A stretch of 32,807 nucleotides of DNA from Candidatus Acidiferrales bacterium (GCA_030038275.1 JASHPG010000145.1:1-32807); one strand, 5' to 3'. Shown: positions 19,201 to 25,179, numbered from the stretch's first letter. The notes: generated by a model from the letters alone, not told the origin. A program made the numbers and translations.

Positions 19201-19399
19201 GGTGGCGACCCTCGGTTTGCTGCCAGCGGCCATGTCTCACGCCATTGGCTCAGATTCGCAACGGCCATTCGCGATTGTCATTGTCGGGGGCCTGATCACC
19301 AACCTGCTGATGAGTGCGTTCCTGCTGCCGACGCTGTATGTGTGGGCGGCCAGGGAGGGCGACAGGCTTCCAGAGTCGGAAGAATCCCTTGAGGTGTGA
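16259..19399 (+). CDS. czcA: Heavy-metal efflux RND permease (CzcA family)
   Basis: The 1046-residue protein is a full-length RND permease of the heavy-metal (HME) class. Membrane helix 4 carries the HME proton-relay motif as D404, D410 and E417 in DFGMVVDGAVVMVENI, the pattern that separates divalent-cation pumps from drug pumps. TM1 is followed by HQLPVEAYPDVANNYVDI, and the second half repeats the fold (VIGSEFLPHLDEGALWVRGT, then TVLVIFIILYSMYRSF and QTGVIMLEYINQLR). It exports divalent metal ions such as Co, Zn, Cd or Ni from the periplasm or cytoplasm by proton antiport; the ion cannot be read from the sequence. Coupled start with czcB. No metal-sensing regulator gene lies nearby, so control is unknown. 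Confidence 0.93.
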   Translation: MIRKLVDFSLQNKFLVLALGVLLFAWGMISFHQLPVEAYPDVANNYVDIIAQWQGISAEQVEQQVTIPIEVVMNGVPGVAHVRSWSIFGLSTVELVFGEETTDFENRERVLERLSQVSLPPGVVPQMGTDWSPVGQIYFYILRSTNPEYDVMNLKSLDTWVVQKYLKSVPGVVDTNPFGGPTREYQVRLDPDKLVSYGLSLAQVEQQLTNNNVNGGGSFIQAGEQQINVREVGLVRNIQDIGNTVVTTKGGTPIRIKDLGIVEQGPMIRLGQFGNAYHREDGKLVDDDDVVSGIVCLQKGADAQPTLDGIHEIVDELNTQILPKGVTVHPFIDRSDLLHFTTHTVLHNLTEGIILVVVILLLLLGNVRGALIVALTIPFSLLFAATCLQLKHIPANLLSIGALDFGMVVDGAVVMVENIVRHLSHTEGNERPIETRLAEAAHEVQRPVFYAIAIIITAYLPIFMLQAVEGRIFHPMAWTVAFALLGALLFSIILAPVLSSFAFRKGAGEWKNPAMEFLRERYRSSVHWSISHRNFTVGIGVVCLLLAIYLAFGGVIGSEFLPHLDEGALWVRGTLNQSIGSTESVAIANQARVILCSFPETTECTSQTGRPDDGTDHTGFFNTEYFVGLKPDKQWRPAFRRNKDNLIAAMNYELQKRFPTVIWGFSQPIEDNMEEAVSGVKGELATKVYGSDLHTLEDLADRIADIMSRVPGIADLGVFQVTGQPDLDIQVDRQKAARWGINVGDVQDAVQTAVGGTALTQVLQGEQVYNLTLRYLPQYRDTEEAIRNIRLLAPSGERVSLAQLCDIREADEGSEIYRENNQRYVAIKYSVRGRALGDAVREAIAKVDAQVKLPRGYRIGWEGEYQSEVRAEKRMAVIVPLTVLVIFIILYSMYRSFKWALLILATVAMASIGGLLVLLITHTNFSVSSEVGFLALFGVSVQTGVIMLEYINQLRASGRSIEDSAVEGAVLRLRPIMMTMLVATLGLLPAAMSHAIGSDSQRPFAIVIVGGLITNLLMSAFLLPTLYVWAAREGDRLPESEESLEV

Positions 19400-19460
19400 C
19401 CGTAAAGACCTATGCGCGGACTGGTGTGGCGGCTGAATTGTTTTGAAGAGGTAGGTTGTT

Positions 19461-19919
19461 ATGCACAACGTTGTCCTATTGGGCGGCGGAACAGTTGCAT
19501 TTTTTTGGCTCTTACTCATGCTTGCTGACTATGGCTGGGAAAGAAAGAAACGTCGAGGTTTCGCTCCAGGACCTCTGCCGGATCGACGAGAACAATTACG
19601 CGAGCGGACAACGTACGGGTGGTACTCGTGGGTTCGGTATCTCATCATAATTCTATTGACGTACATAAATACGGTGGCAGTTCTAAATTCCGGGCCTGAC
19701 AACCATGAGAGTTTCGTTTCACCTCTGCGGGTGGTTTCGCTATTCTTGATCGTGATCCTGTTTTCAATCGCTCTGCTAATTATCGATGGATATTGGGACA
19801 GAAGGCGCGGCGAATTGATGGGCAGTCGAAAGACCCTATTTTTCCTGTACTTTTGGATCCGGTATCCAGCGTTGATCTTCGCGACAATCCAACTCACACG
19901 ACGAGGATTTGAGGCCTAA
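19461..19919 (+). CDS. Small membrane protein of unknown function
   Basis: The 152-residue product has about four hydrophobic segments: residues 3-23 (NVVLLGGGTVAFFWLLLMLAD), about 57-75 (WVRYLIIILLTYINTVAVL), about 90-110 (VVSLFLIVILFSIALLIID) and about 126-145 (LFFLYFWIRYPALIFATIQL). Basic loops lie between them. A GAGG stands upstream of the ATG. It follows czcA by 61 bases on the same strand and could be read through from it, but the base composition is noticeably more AT-rich than the Czc genes, suggesting a separate origin. No family is recognised. Confidence 0.6.
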   Translation: MHNVVLLGGGTVAFFWLLLMLADYGWERKKRRGFAPGPLPDRREQLRERTTYGWYSWVRYLIIILLTYINTVAVLNSGPDNHESFVSPLRVVSLFLIVILFSIALLIIDGYWDRRRGELMGSRKTLFFLYFWIRYPALIFATIQLTRRGFEA

Positions 19920-20103
19920 ATGAACCCGCTGTCGGGCCAAAGTAAACGCATGGCTTGCCTAATATAGCGCCCGAATCAAGTGGCGCGGTTTGCGCTTCCG
20001 CTCCCCAACCCTTAAGCCTGCGCAGATGCTCGCTTACCGGGAATTTGCGCCGTTGACTGTCCCCGGATAGTTTTGAAAGCAACCCAGGTGACAAACCCTG
20101 TCG

Positions 20104-20560
20104 TCAGTGATTCCGAAACTCTTTGGCGATACGCGACCGAGAATGCGGGCTGCCGCAACTACGGGTTAGAGGTTGGAGCGCCGTGCCGTCCGACGTCGTC
20201 AGCACATCTGCACTCTTCGTGCGCGAGGCGGCGCGCTTAGGCCGGACTTCAAATTGCACGCCCTCGCTTTCCTGCAAGTACTTGACGATCTCAAACAAAT
20301 TTCGCGCTTGAGGATTGCCGTGCGGTCCGAGCATTCGCATCAGACTCTTTGCGGAACGATGCGTGATTTCGCTCAGCTTGTGGAATCCCACGGTTGCGTT
20401 AATGAAATCGCGCAGAACGATCTTGCCGGTCTCAACATCACCGGAGAGAAAGTTTTCGACGCCCTCGCGCAGAAGCGCCTCGCGAAAACCGGGATCACGT
20501 TGAACGCGCGCCTGGATCGCTTCCGAGGTGATTTGCGCGGTGGGTCGTCCTCGGATAGTT
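20104..20560 (-). pseudogene. Antitoxin gene remnant, duplicate of 21527-21910
   Basis: Translated on this strand, the region reads QARVQRDPGFREALLREG, then ENFLSGDVETGKIVLRDFIN and HKLSEITHRSAKSLMRMLGP, almost the same as the intact antitoxin 1.4 kb away. The shared DNA includes a perfect 49-base stretch (20327-20375 with 21690-21738) and the similarity continues past the C-terminus. Here the N-terminal MALTRDF is replaced by unrelated residues without a start codon at that place, and no toxin gene lies upstream. It is most likely a decayed copy left by duplication or by insertion of the next module. An internal GTG start (20391) could still give a short product. Confidence 0.65.
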
Positions 20561-20620
20561 CCGAAAGCACGACCGGCGCGTAATCGGGAACTTCAGGGAG
20601 AGTGCCACCCAGAGCAGCCC

Positions 20621-20650
20621 TTGACAGATATATAAGTTCTTATATACACT
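20621..20650 (+). promoter_or_regulatory. Promoter with operator-like palindrome for the first toxin-antitoxin pair
   Basis: TTGACA at 20621-20626 is followed by TACACT at 20645-20650 (18-bp spacer); TATACA at 20643-20648 is an alternative with 16 bp. In the spacer lies tatataagttcttatata (20629-20646), two perfect 8-base arms with a 2-base centre. A HigA-type repressor bound there would block the polymerase. The expected transcript start falls on or next to the GTG at 20656, so the toxin message may have no leader. Confidence 0.6.
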
Positions 20651-20655
20651 TAGCC

Positions 20656-21027
20656 GTGACCAGCCCAGGTTCGGAAACCCGCATTCGTTGGCTTGGGGAC
20701 TCGCAAGATGTCATCCGTGGATTCTCCAAAGATGCGCGCCAGAACCTTGGGAACGATTTGCAGCGTCTCGACGAAGGTGAGGAGCCTCTGGATTTCGCTC
20801 CAATGGGTGCCGTTTTGCCGGGCGTCTTTGAGCTTCGGGACCGCGATTCCGAACATTGGTACAGAGTCCTCTACATTCCCTTGGAGGGCTCGATTTATGT
20901 ATTGCACTGCTTTACGAAAAAGACCAATCAAACGCCGCCGAAAGAGATTGAAACCGCCAGAAAGCGACTCCAGCTTCTAAGGCAAGAGGTCGCGAGGCGG
21001 AAGAAAGAGGCCAAGCATGAAAAGTAA
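20656..21027 (+). CDS. HigB-like toxin (RelE/Gp49 family)
   Basis: The product is about 123 residues if the GTG at 20656 is used; the open frame reaches back to 20602 but that would place the start upstream of the promoter. RIRWLGDSQDVIRGFSKDAR, then LQRLDEGEEPLDFAPM, WYRVLYIPLEGSIYVLHCF and the tail TKKTNQTPPKEIETARKRL are the pattern of PF05973 (phage-derived Gp49-like, HigB2) toxins. These are ribosome-dependent endoribonucleases that cut translated mRNA. The gene overlaps the start of the XRE antitoxin by 11 bases, the toxin-first order of higBA modules. It should stabilise the element in its host. Confidence 0.88.
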   Translation: MTSPGSETRIRWLGDSQDVIRGFSKDARQNLGNDLQRLDEGEEPLDFAPMGAVLPGVFELRDRDSEHWYRVLYIPLEGSIYVLHCFTKKTNQTPPKEIETARKRLQLLRQEVARRKKEAKHEK

Positions 21028-21283
21028 CGTGTTCGAGCAAATCGGCTTCTCCCCGGAAGAAGCAGCCTCACTGAAGATGAAGTCGGAGCTGCACTCGCAG
21101 ATCGTGAAGACGATCAAAAAGCGTGGATACACACAAGCGGACTTGCAAAAGCGATTGGACGAGCCACAGCCAAGGGTCAGCGATTTAATGACGGGAAAAA
21201 TCTCGAAGTTCAGTTTGGAAACGCTGATCAGCTACGCCGAGGCGTTAGGCTTACACCCGCAGATTCTCGTCGGAGCACGCTAG
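21017..21283 (+). CDS. HigA-like antitoxin, XRE-family regulator
   Basis: The 88-residue protein is a helix-turn-helix antitoxin: residues about 25-80 (HSQIVKTIKKRGYTQADLQK, RVSDLMTGKISKFSLETLIS and YAEALGLHPQ) match the XRE/HTH_37 type that goes with Gp49-like toxins. It overlaps the toxin gene by 11 bases, so translation is coupled. By analogy with HigBA it neutralises the toxin and represses their common promoter, for which the palindrome at 20629-20646 is a fitting operator. Confidence 0.88.
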   Translation: MKSNVFEQIGFSPEEAASLKMKSELHSQIVKTIKKRGYTQADLQKRLDEPQPRVSDLMTGKISKFSLETLISYAEALGLHPQILVGAR

Positions 21284-21429
21284 GGAACACGCGGGCGCGC
21301 CGGCGTGACCCTGCGGACCTTTCGGCGGCCACGCAAACTCTTTTCCTCTGCGATTATTTCAGCCGCGCGGTCCTCGACCTTCTTCCGCTCGGCTGGACTC
21401 AGCTTCCGAATTACTTCATTCACGTTCAC
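21280..21429 (-). CDS. Short HigA-type antitoxin N-terminal fragment
   Basis: A 49-codon frame starts at GTG 21429 and ends at TAG 21280-21282, sharing its stop bases with the end of higA on the other strand. The translation includes NEVIRKLSPAERKKVEDRAA and EIIAEEKSLRG. This is the helical N-terminus seen in XRE antitoxins of RelE-type modules, but no helix-turn-helix follows; the tail is basic (RRKVRRVTPARPRVP). A GGGGA lies about 10 bases before the GTG. It may be the stump of a lost third module or a small functional protein. Confidence 0.45.
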   Translation of the reverse strand: MNVNEVIRKLSPAERKKVEDRAAEIIAEEKSLRGRRKVRRVTPARPRVP

Positions 21430-21526
21430 GGATGGTTACGTCCCCTTTCCCCTTCCGACAAGCAAATTGAATTGAACCATCGCCGACGGATATGTGTCGA
21501 GAATGCGGCTTCCACGCGACTGCGGG

Positions 21527-21910
21527 CTAGAAGTTCGAACGTCGTGCCGTGCGAACTGTCGCAGGCATGTCGGTGCGCTTCTTGCGCGATGCGGCACGCG
21601 TTGGCCTGACTTCGAAGCGCACGCCTTCCGCTTCCTGCAAATACTTCACGACCTCAAATAGATTCCGCGCTTGAGGATTACCGCGCGGCCCGAGCATTCG
21701 CATCAGACTCTTTGCGGAACGATGCGTGATTTCGCTCAATTTGGGAAACCCCACTGTGGCGTTGATGAAATCGCGAAGGATGATCTTTCCGGTCTCAACA
21801 TCGCCGGAGAGAAAGTTTTCGATGCCCTCGCGCAGAAGTGCCTCACGAAAGCCAGGGTCGCGTTGAACGCGCGCCCGGATAGTCTCTTTGAAATCTCGTG
21901 TCAATGCCAT
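21527..21910 (-). CDS. Antitoxin / DNA-binding regulator of a RelE-type module
   Basis: The start is the ATG at 21910 (MALTRDFKETIRARVQRDPGF), with GAGGTAAGG just upstream overlapping the end of the toxin gene. The protein (127 residues) is of the HigA-like antitoxin kind: a helical N-terminus (REALLREGIENFLSGDVETG), then IILRDFINATVGFPKLSEITHRSAKSLMRMLGPRGNPQARNL-type residues forming the helix-turn-helix. It lies 5 bases after the toxin stop, toxin first. The basic C-terminal tail (VRPTRAASRKKRTD) is longer than usual. A decayed second copy stands at 20104-20560. Confidence 0.8.
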   Translation of the reverse strand: MALTRDFKETIRARVQRDPGFREALLREGIENFLSGDVETGKIILRDFINATVGFPKLSEITHRSAKSLMRMLGPRGNPQARNLFEVVKYLQEAEGVRFEVRPTRAASRKKRTDMPATVRTARRSNF

Positions 21911-21915
21911 TGGCC

Positions 21916-22245
21916 TTACCTCTCTGTCCCTTTTCGTTCCTTGTAGTCCTGCCATCGGACGAGTGCTGTTGAGATGTCCGTGTGCTGGCGTCTTTTCGTG
22001 CCGCCGCCAAGGAGTATCACCAGCCGCTCGCCATCCTTCCCGAAGTAGATGCGGTAACCCGGGCCGAAATCAATCCTGTACTCGTAAACGCCAGTCCCAA
22101 CGCCCTTTGCGTTAGAAAAATTCCCTTGCTGTATTCGTGCGAGAGCAGCGGCAACTTTCGCGGCTGCTTCTTTGTTCAAGCTATCGGACCACGCGGCGAA
22201 TGGGCTGTGTCCACGACGGTCCAGGTATTCGCGTACTTCGATCAT
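21916..22245 (-). CDS. RelE/ParE-family toxin
   Basis: The start is best at ATG 22245 (MIEVREYLDRRGHSPFAAW); the frame is open further upstream but those codons lie beyond the promoter. The 109-residue product has the addiction-module killer pattern: PFAAWSDSLNKEAAAKVAAA, the basic strand GVYEYRIDFGPGYRIYFGKD, and VILLGGGTKRRQHTDISTAL with a C-terminal basic helix. It should inhibit translation by mRNA cleavage. Its expected transcript start is on the ATG itself, so the message would be leaderless. Confidence 0.88.
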   Translation of the reverse strand: MIEVREYLDRRGHSPFAAWSDSLNKEAAAKVAAALARIQQGNFSNAKGVGTGVYEYRIDFGPGYRIYFGKDGERLVILLGGGTKRRQHTDISTALVRWQDYKERKGTER

Positions 22246-22278
22246 GTTAGATGGTAACACAAACGGTACCAATGTCAA
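22245..22278 (-). promoter_or_regulatory. Promoter and operator of the RelE-type module
   Basis: On the minus strand TTGACA (22278-22273) and TACCAT (22256-22251) are 16 bp apart. The palindrome TGTTA-N5-TAACA occupies 22245-22259, overlapping both the -10 box and the start codon of the toxin. Binding of the antitoxin there would shut off the module. Confidence 0.55.
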
Positions 22279-22323
22279 TAAGCCACGATTCGATCTGCAT
22301 AACCTACCATAAGAATCTTGTGC

Positions 22324-22352
22324 TTGACAATATGTACGCTATACATTACACT
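22324..22352 (+). promoter_or_regulatory. Promoter with central operator for the membrane protein/XRE pair
   Basis: TTGACA (22324-22329) and TACACT (22347-22352) are 17 bp apart. The inverted repeat ATGTA-cgcta-TACAT (22332-22346) fills the spacer. This is a clean site for autorepression by the XRE regulator encoded second in the operon. Confidence 0.65.
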
Positions 22353-22376
22353 CATCGAAGTTTTCGGGAGGCCCGT

Positions 22377-22763
22377 ATGCTTGTTCAATCCCCGGAGAAT
22401 CTAGCGCACCGCCGTCAAAGTGCTCTCTGGCTCTTCTATGGCGCTGCAGTGGTTTCCGCAATCGCGATCAGCGCAGTCGGTAAGGTTCCTTCTCTTCGTG
22501 TTCCGGTCCTCGCTCTCGCTGTTCTGGCAGCAGGGGCCGCGATTCTGTTTCTCCTTCGCTTCCTCCGCTCGAACGATGAGCGCGAGCAACAAATCAACTA
22601 CCGCGCCCTGACGTTTGCGTTCGCCGGCACACTAATTTTCTCGCTCACTATCGGCTATTCGCAGGCCGTCGGTTTCCATTCCGTGTCATGGCTGGGAATC
22701 CCGGCATTGATGGTCGTGCTGTGGAGCATCGGCCTCATTTTGTATTCATGGCGGTACCGATGA
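22377..22763 (+). CDS. Four-helix membrane protein paired with an XRE regulator
   Basis: The start is the ATG at 22377 with GGGAGG 5 bases before it; in-frame codons from 22251 lie before the promoter. The 128-residue protein has four hydrophobic segments (LWLFYGAAVVSAIAISAV, VPVLALAVLAAGAAILFLLRF, LTFAFAGTLIFSLTIGY and GIPALMVVLWSIGLILYSW). A conserved-looking acidic loop NDEREQQINYRAL sits between helices two and three. Small membrane proteins with a DEREQ loop are commonly encoded just before an XRE regulator, but their job is not known to me; sensing or anchoring the regulator is a guess. Its TGA overlaps the ATG of the next gene. Confidence 0.75.
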   Translation: MLVQSPENLAHRRQSALWLFYGAAVVSAIAISAVGKVPSLRVPVLALAVLAAGAAILFLLRFLRSNDEREQQINYRALTFAFAGTLIFSLTIGYSQAVGFHSVSWLGIPALMVVLWSIGLILYSWRYR

Positions 22764-22978
22764 AGACCCGGCTACGTGTGTTACGCGCAGAAGTGGAATG
22801 GTCGCAGGCCGAGCTCGCGGCGCGTGTCGGGGTAGCTCGCGGAACCATCAATGCCATTGAAACTGGCAGGTACGATCCCAGCTTGCCGCTGGCGTTCAAA
22901 ATCGCGCGGGCGTTCGGAAAGAATGTTGAAGAGGTGTTTCTGTACGCCGAAGACCAGGAGCACCAGCCCCGGTCCTGA
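22760..22978 (+). CDS. XRE-family transcriptional regulator
   Basis: The 72-residue protein starts at ATG 22760, which overlaps the stop of the membrane protein (ATGA). MKTRLRVLRAEVEWSQAEL, then AARVGVARGTINAIETGRYDPS and LAFKIARAFGKNVEEVF form a complete Cro/C1-type helix-turn-helix with almost nothing else. It closely resembles the short regulators that go with DEREQ-loop membrane proteins. It probably binds the ATGTA-N5-TACAT site in its own promoter. Confidence 0.9.
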   Translation: MKTRLRVLRAEVEWSQAELAARVGVARGTINAIETGRYDPSLPLAFKIARAFGKNVEEVFLYAEDQEHQPRS

Positions 22979-23002
22979 ATTGAAGAGCCCTGGAGAATCG
23001 CG

Positions 23003-23920
23003 ATGGACCTCCCGTACAACGTCTCCGATTTTGCGTTTCCCTCTCGATGGGACTCGGACTCCGACCCGACCGTGGTCGAGCGTGCGGGCAGACCGGAAAT
23101 CGCCGACAGAACACGGACCGAATCTGCCCGCGACAAAGATTCCGATTCCGGCGCGTCGCGAGGCTCCGACCGATCCAGAACGATCTATCGAGGACGTGAG
23201 CGCGAGTACTCTCTGCGCGATTCGGAAGTCCGCACGCTTGCCGATGTCGGCAGATTTCGCGTGGTTCCGACCGAAGACTTGGCACGTTTCGGATACCAGG
23301 GCGATCAGGCCCGTATGGAAGCAGACATCAGAAATCTGCGAAAGCACGGCCTTGTCGAGCAGCGGTTGATCGAAGGCCACTCCTCGTATTCCACGAAGGC
23401 CCTGACGCTAACGAAGGAAGGCCACCGGCTGTTAAAACGCGCGCAGATAGTCCCGGATCAGCAAGCAATCTACCACGGCCTTGTGAAGCCAAAAGAGGCC
23501 CGCCACGACGCCGAGCTTTACCGGCTGTATCAAAAGGTCGCACGAGAAATAGAACGTTCAGGCGGCAAGGTTCGACGCGTAATCCTCGATCTGGAACTCA
23601 AGAAAGATGTCTACCGGGCGCTGGCCCGAATACGGCCAGACAAGGATGAAGCGTATGAGCGAATCTCGGTCGCCAGCCGCTTCGATTTGAAGGTGGTCGG
23701 GGACAAGATTCCCATTCCCGATCTGCGCATCGAGTGTGAGGACGACTCCCGCGAGGTGCACCGGCTCGACCTTGAAGTTGCCACTCGCGACTACCGACCC
23801 CACGGTCTGGGCGAGAAAGCGAAGGCCGGTTTCCATCTGTTCGCTCGACCACAAGACCACGACAGGTTACGTCGCGTGCTTGATTCTCAGGAAATCACGG
23901 CCAGGATTTTTGCCCTATGA
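23003..23920 (+). CDS. Replication-relaxation family protein (winged helix plus nuclease-like domain)
   Basis: The 305-residue protein has a charged, probably disordered N-terminus (residues 15-65, rich in D, R and S). A winged helix-turn-helix follows (about 70-150: DSEVRTLADVGRFRVVPTED, NLRKHGLVEQRLIEG and LTLTKEGHRLLKR). The C-terminal half (RHDAELYRLYQKVAREIE, then IPIPDLRIECEDDSREVHRLDLEVATRDYRPHGLGEKAKAG in pieces) resembles the Replic_Relax fold (PF13814) found on plasmids and integrative elements. PDLRIE, LDLEVA and the following lysines could be a PD-(D/E)xK-like core. Its stop overlaps the next start (ATGA). Role: probably replication or mobilisation of the element; not proven. Confidence 0.65.
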   Translation: MDLPYNVSDFAFPSRWDSDSDPTVVERAGRPEIADRTRTESARDKDSDSGASRGSDRSRTIYRGREREYSLRDSEVRTLADVGRFRVVPTEDLARFGYQGDQARMEADIRNLRKHGLVEQRLIEGHSSYSTKALTLTKEGHRLLKRAQIVPDQQAIYHGLVKPKEARHDAELYRLYQKVAREIERSGGKVRRVILDLELKKDVYRALARIRPDKDEAYERISVASRFDLKVVGDKIPIPDLRIECEDDSREVHRLDLEVATRDYRPHGLGEKAKAGFHLFARPQDHDRLRRVLDSQEITARIFAL

Positions 23921-25002
23921 AATTCCTTCCGATCCACATCGACGCCCTGCGCAGCTTTGGCTATACCGAGGAAGAAGCACGTTTCCTCTACCTTGTGGCC
24001 ACCCATTCCGGCTACTTCACTTGCCAGCAGTTCTTGCATTTCATCCAGACGAAGCCAGGCAAGCGCAGTGTGGCATTTGCGCAAAAGGTGATCGAGAAAA
24101 AGCACGCGAAGACGAAGCCGTATCTCCGGCATGGCCGCGTGTTTCACCTTTTCTCACGCAATCTGTATGAAGCCATCGGCAGGGAAAATGTCCGCTTCAG
24201 GCGCGTTCATTCAACTCAATACATCCGAATGCGGCTCATCGCCCTGGATTTTGTTCTCCGAAATCAAGACGTGACGTACCTCGAAACCGAAGAGCAGAAG
24301 CTCACATTTTTCTGCGACCAAATGGGAATCGCCAAGAAAATCCTTCCCCACAAGCGGTATTCGGGGGCGATCAAAGGCGAGTTCACCGACCGCTATTTCG
24401 TGGACAAATTCCCGATGTTCTACAACCCCAGCGTGTCTCTGCCGCCTGTGGTCACCTTGAGTTTCATCGATCCAGGGTTTGAGAGCATGGAGAGTTTCAG
24501 GACCCACCTGGACGCATATATGACGCTCTTCACTAAGCTCAGCCAGGTCCGCCTCTATTACATCGCGACCCGCGACACGAATTTCGAGCGTGCCAGGAAG
24601 CTCTTCCACGAGACGTTTCAACGGCTCTGGAACCCCGATTCTCCGTTCGGACTGCTCCAATATTTCCGCACGCGTCGGCTCTGGGATGAGAAGCAATTCG
24701 CCAAACTGAACAACCGGGACATCGAGTTTTTGAATCTGTCGCAAGAGCGCTTTGGCAACCCTGGAATCGAAGACCTATACAAGAAATGGTGGGTCGGCAC
24801 GATGACAGAGAACACGGTGCGGTCCGAATCCATCAAGTACCGCCAGCCATCGCAGGCCGCGCTTATCTCCATTATCGTGAACGGGCAGGCTGCATTATTC
24901 GAGACGCATCCGCACCGGCCCGTAAATGTGCCGGTGAAAAGCTCCGGGGAAGCACTTTTCCAGGGAGATTTCACCTCCCGGTTCAGTGAAGCGAGAACCT
25001 AA
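23917..25002 (+). CDS. Conserved mobile-element protein coupled to the replication-relaxation gene
   Basis: The 361-residue protein starts at an ATG overlapping the TGA of the upstream gene, so the two are made together. The N-terminus (IDALRSFGYTEEEARFLYLV, then THSGYFTCQQFLHF and KRSVAFAQKVIEKKHAKT) looks like a winged helix-turn-helix with a basic recognition region. The rest (RMRLIALDFVLRNQDVTYLE, CDQMGIAKKILPHKRY and RARKLFHETFQRLW) is not assigned to a family I can name. I recall similar proteins beside replication-relaxation genes in acidobacterial elements, but no function. A DNA-binding partner of the upstream protein is the natural guess. Confidence 0.6.
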   Translation: MKFLPIHIDALRSFGYTEEEARFLYLVATHSGYFTCQQFLHFIQTKPGKRSVAFAQKVIEKKHAKTKPYLRHGRVFHLFSRNLYEAIGRENVRFRRVHSTQYIRMRLIALDFVLRNQDVTYLETEEQKLTFFCDQMGIAKKILPHKRYSGAIKGEFTDRYFVDKFPMFYNPSVSLPPVVTLSFIDPGFESMESFRTHLDAYMTLFTKLSQVRLYYIATRDTNFERARKLFHETFQRLWNPDSPFGLLQYFRTRRLWDEKQFAKLNNRDIEFLNLSQERFGNPGIEDLYKKWWVGTMTENTVRSESIKYRQPSQAALISIIVNGQAALFETHPHRPVNVPVKSSGEALFQGDFTSRFSEART

Positions 25003-25050
25003 CCCGAAGAAAGAACAAGAAAATGCGCGAGACCAGGCACGGAAATGGAA

Positions 25051-25179
25051 CGCGGCCAAAACACGACCAGAGGCGGGAGCGACCCCATCGCGCCGCAGAA
25101 TCGCGGCCCGATCCCTTCGGGCTTCGGGGGTCACTCCCGCCTCTTTCTGCTGGGAAGCGCAGCTCGTGTTTTGGCCGCG
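25051..25179. repeat. Large branched inverted repeat (cruciform/structured element)
   Basis: An outer 16-bp perfect stem pairs 25051-25066 (cgcggccaaaacacga) with 25164-25179. An inner 18-bp stem pairs 25069-25086 with 25127-25144 at 17 positions. The right side has an extra 19 bases (25145-25163) that contain their own CTGC/GCAG hairpin, making a three-way junction. The apex (25087-25126) holds a 6-bp GCCCGA/TCGGGC hairpin and a CGCG/CGCG pair. The one mismatch (C at 25080, A at 25133) becomes a G-U pair in a minus-strand RNA. It sits in the gap after the replication-relaxation pair; candidates are a replication or transfer origin, or a structured RNA. Confidence 0.8.

Noticed and set aside
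19894-20094. 66-codon minus-strand frame between the small membrane protein and the antitoxin remnant
   Set aside because: Its start and content match nothing I recognise, and it overlaps the end of the better-supported membrane protein gene.
20373-20570. 65-codon minus-strand frame over the antitoxin remnant
   Set aside because: It is a different frame across DNA whose homology is clearly in the antitoxin frame; its residues do not resemble a protein family.
25051-25179. An integron attC site or a rho-independent terminator
   Set aside because: The ends lack the attC core motif GTTRRRY, no integron integrase is present, and there is no T run after the stems.
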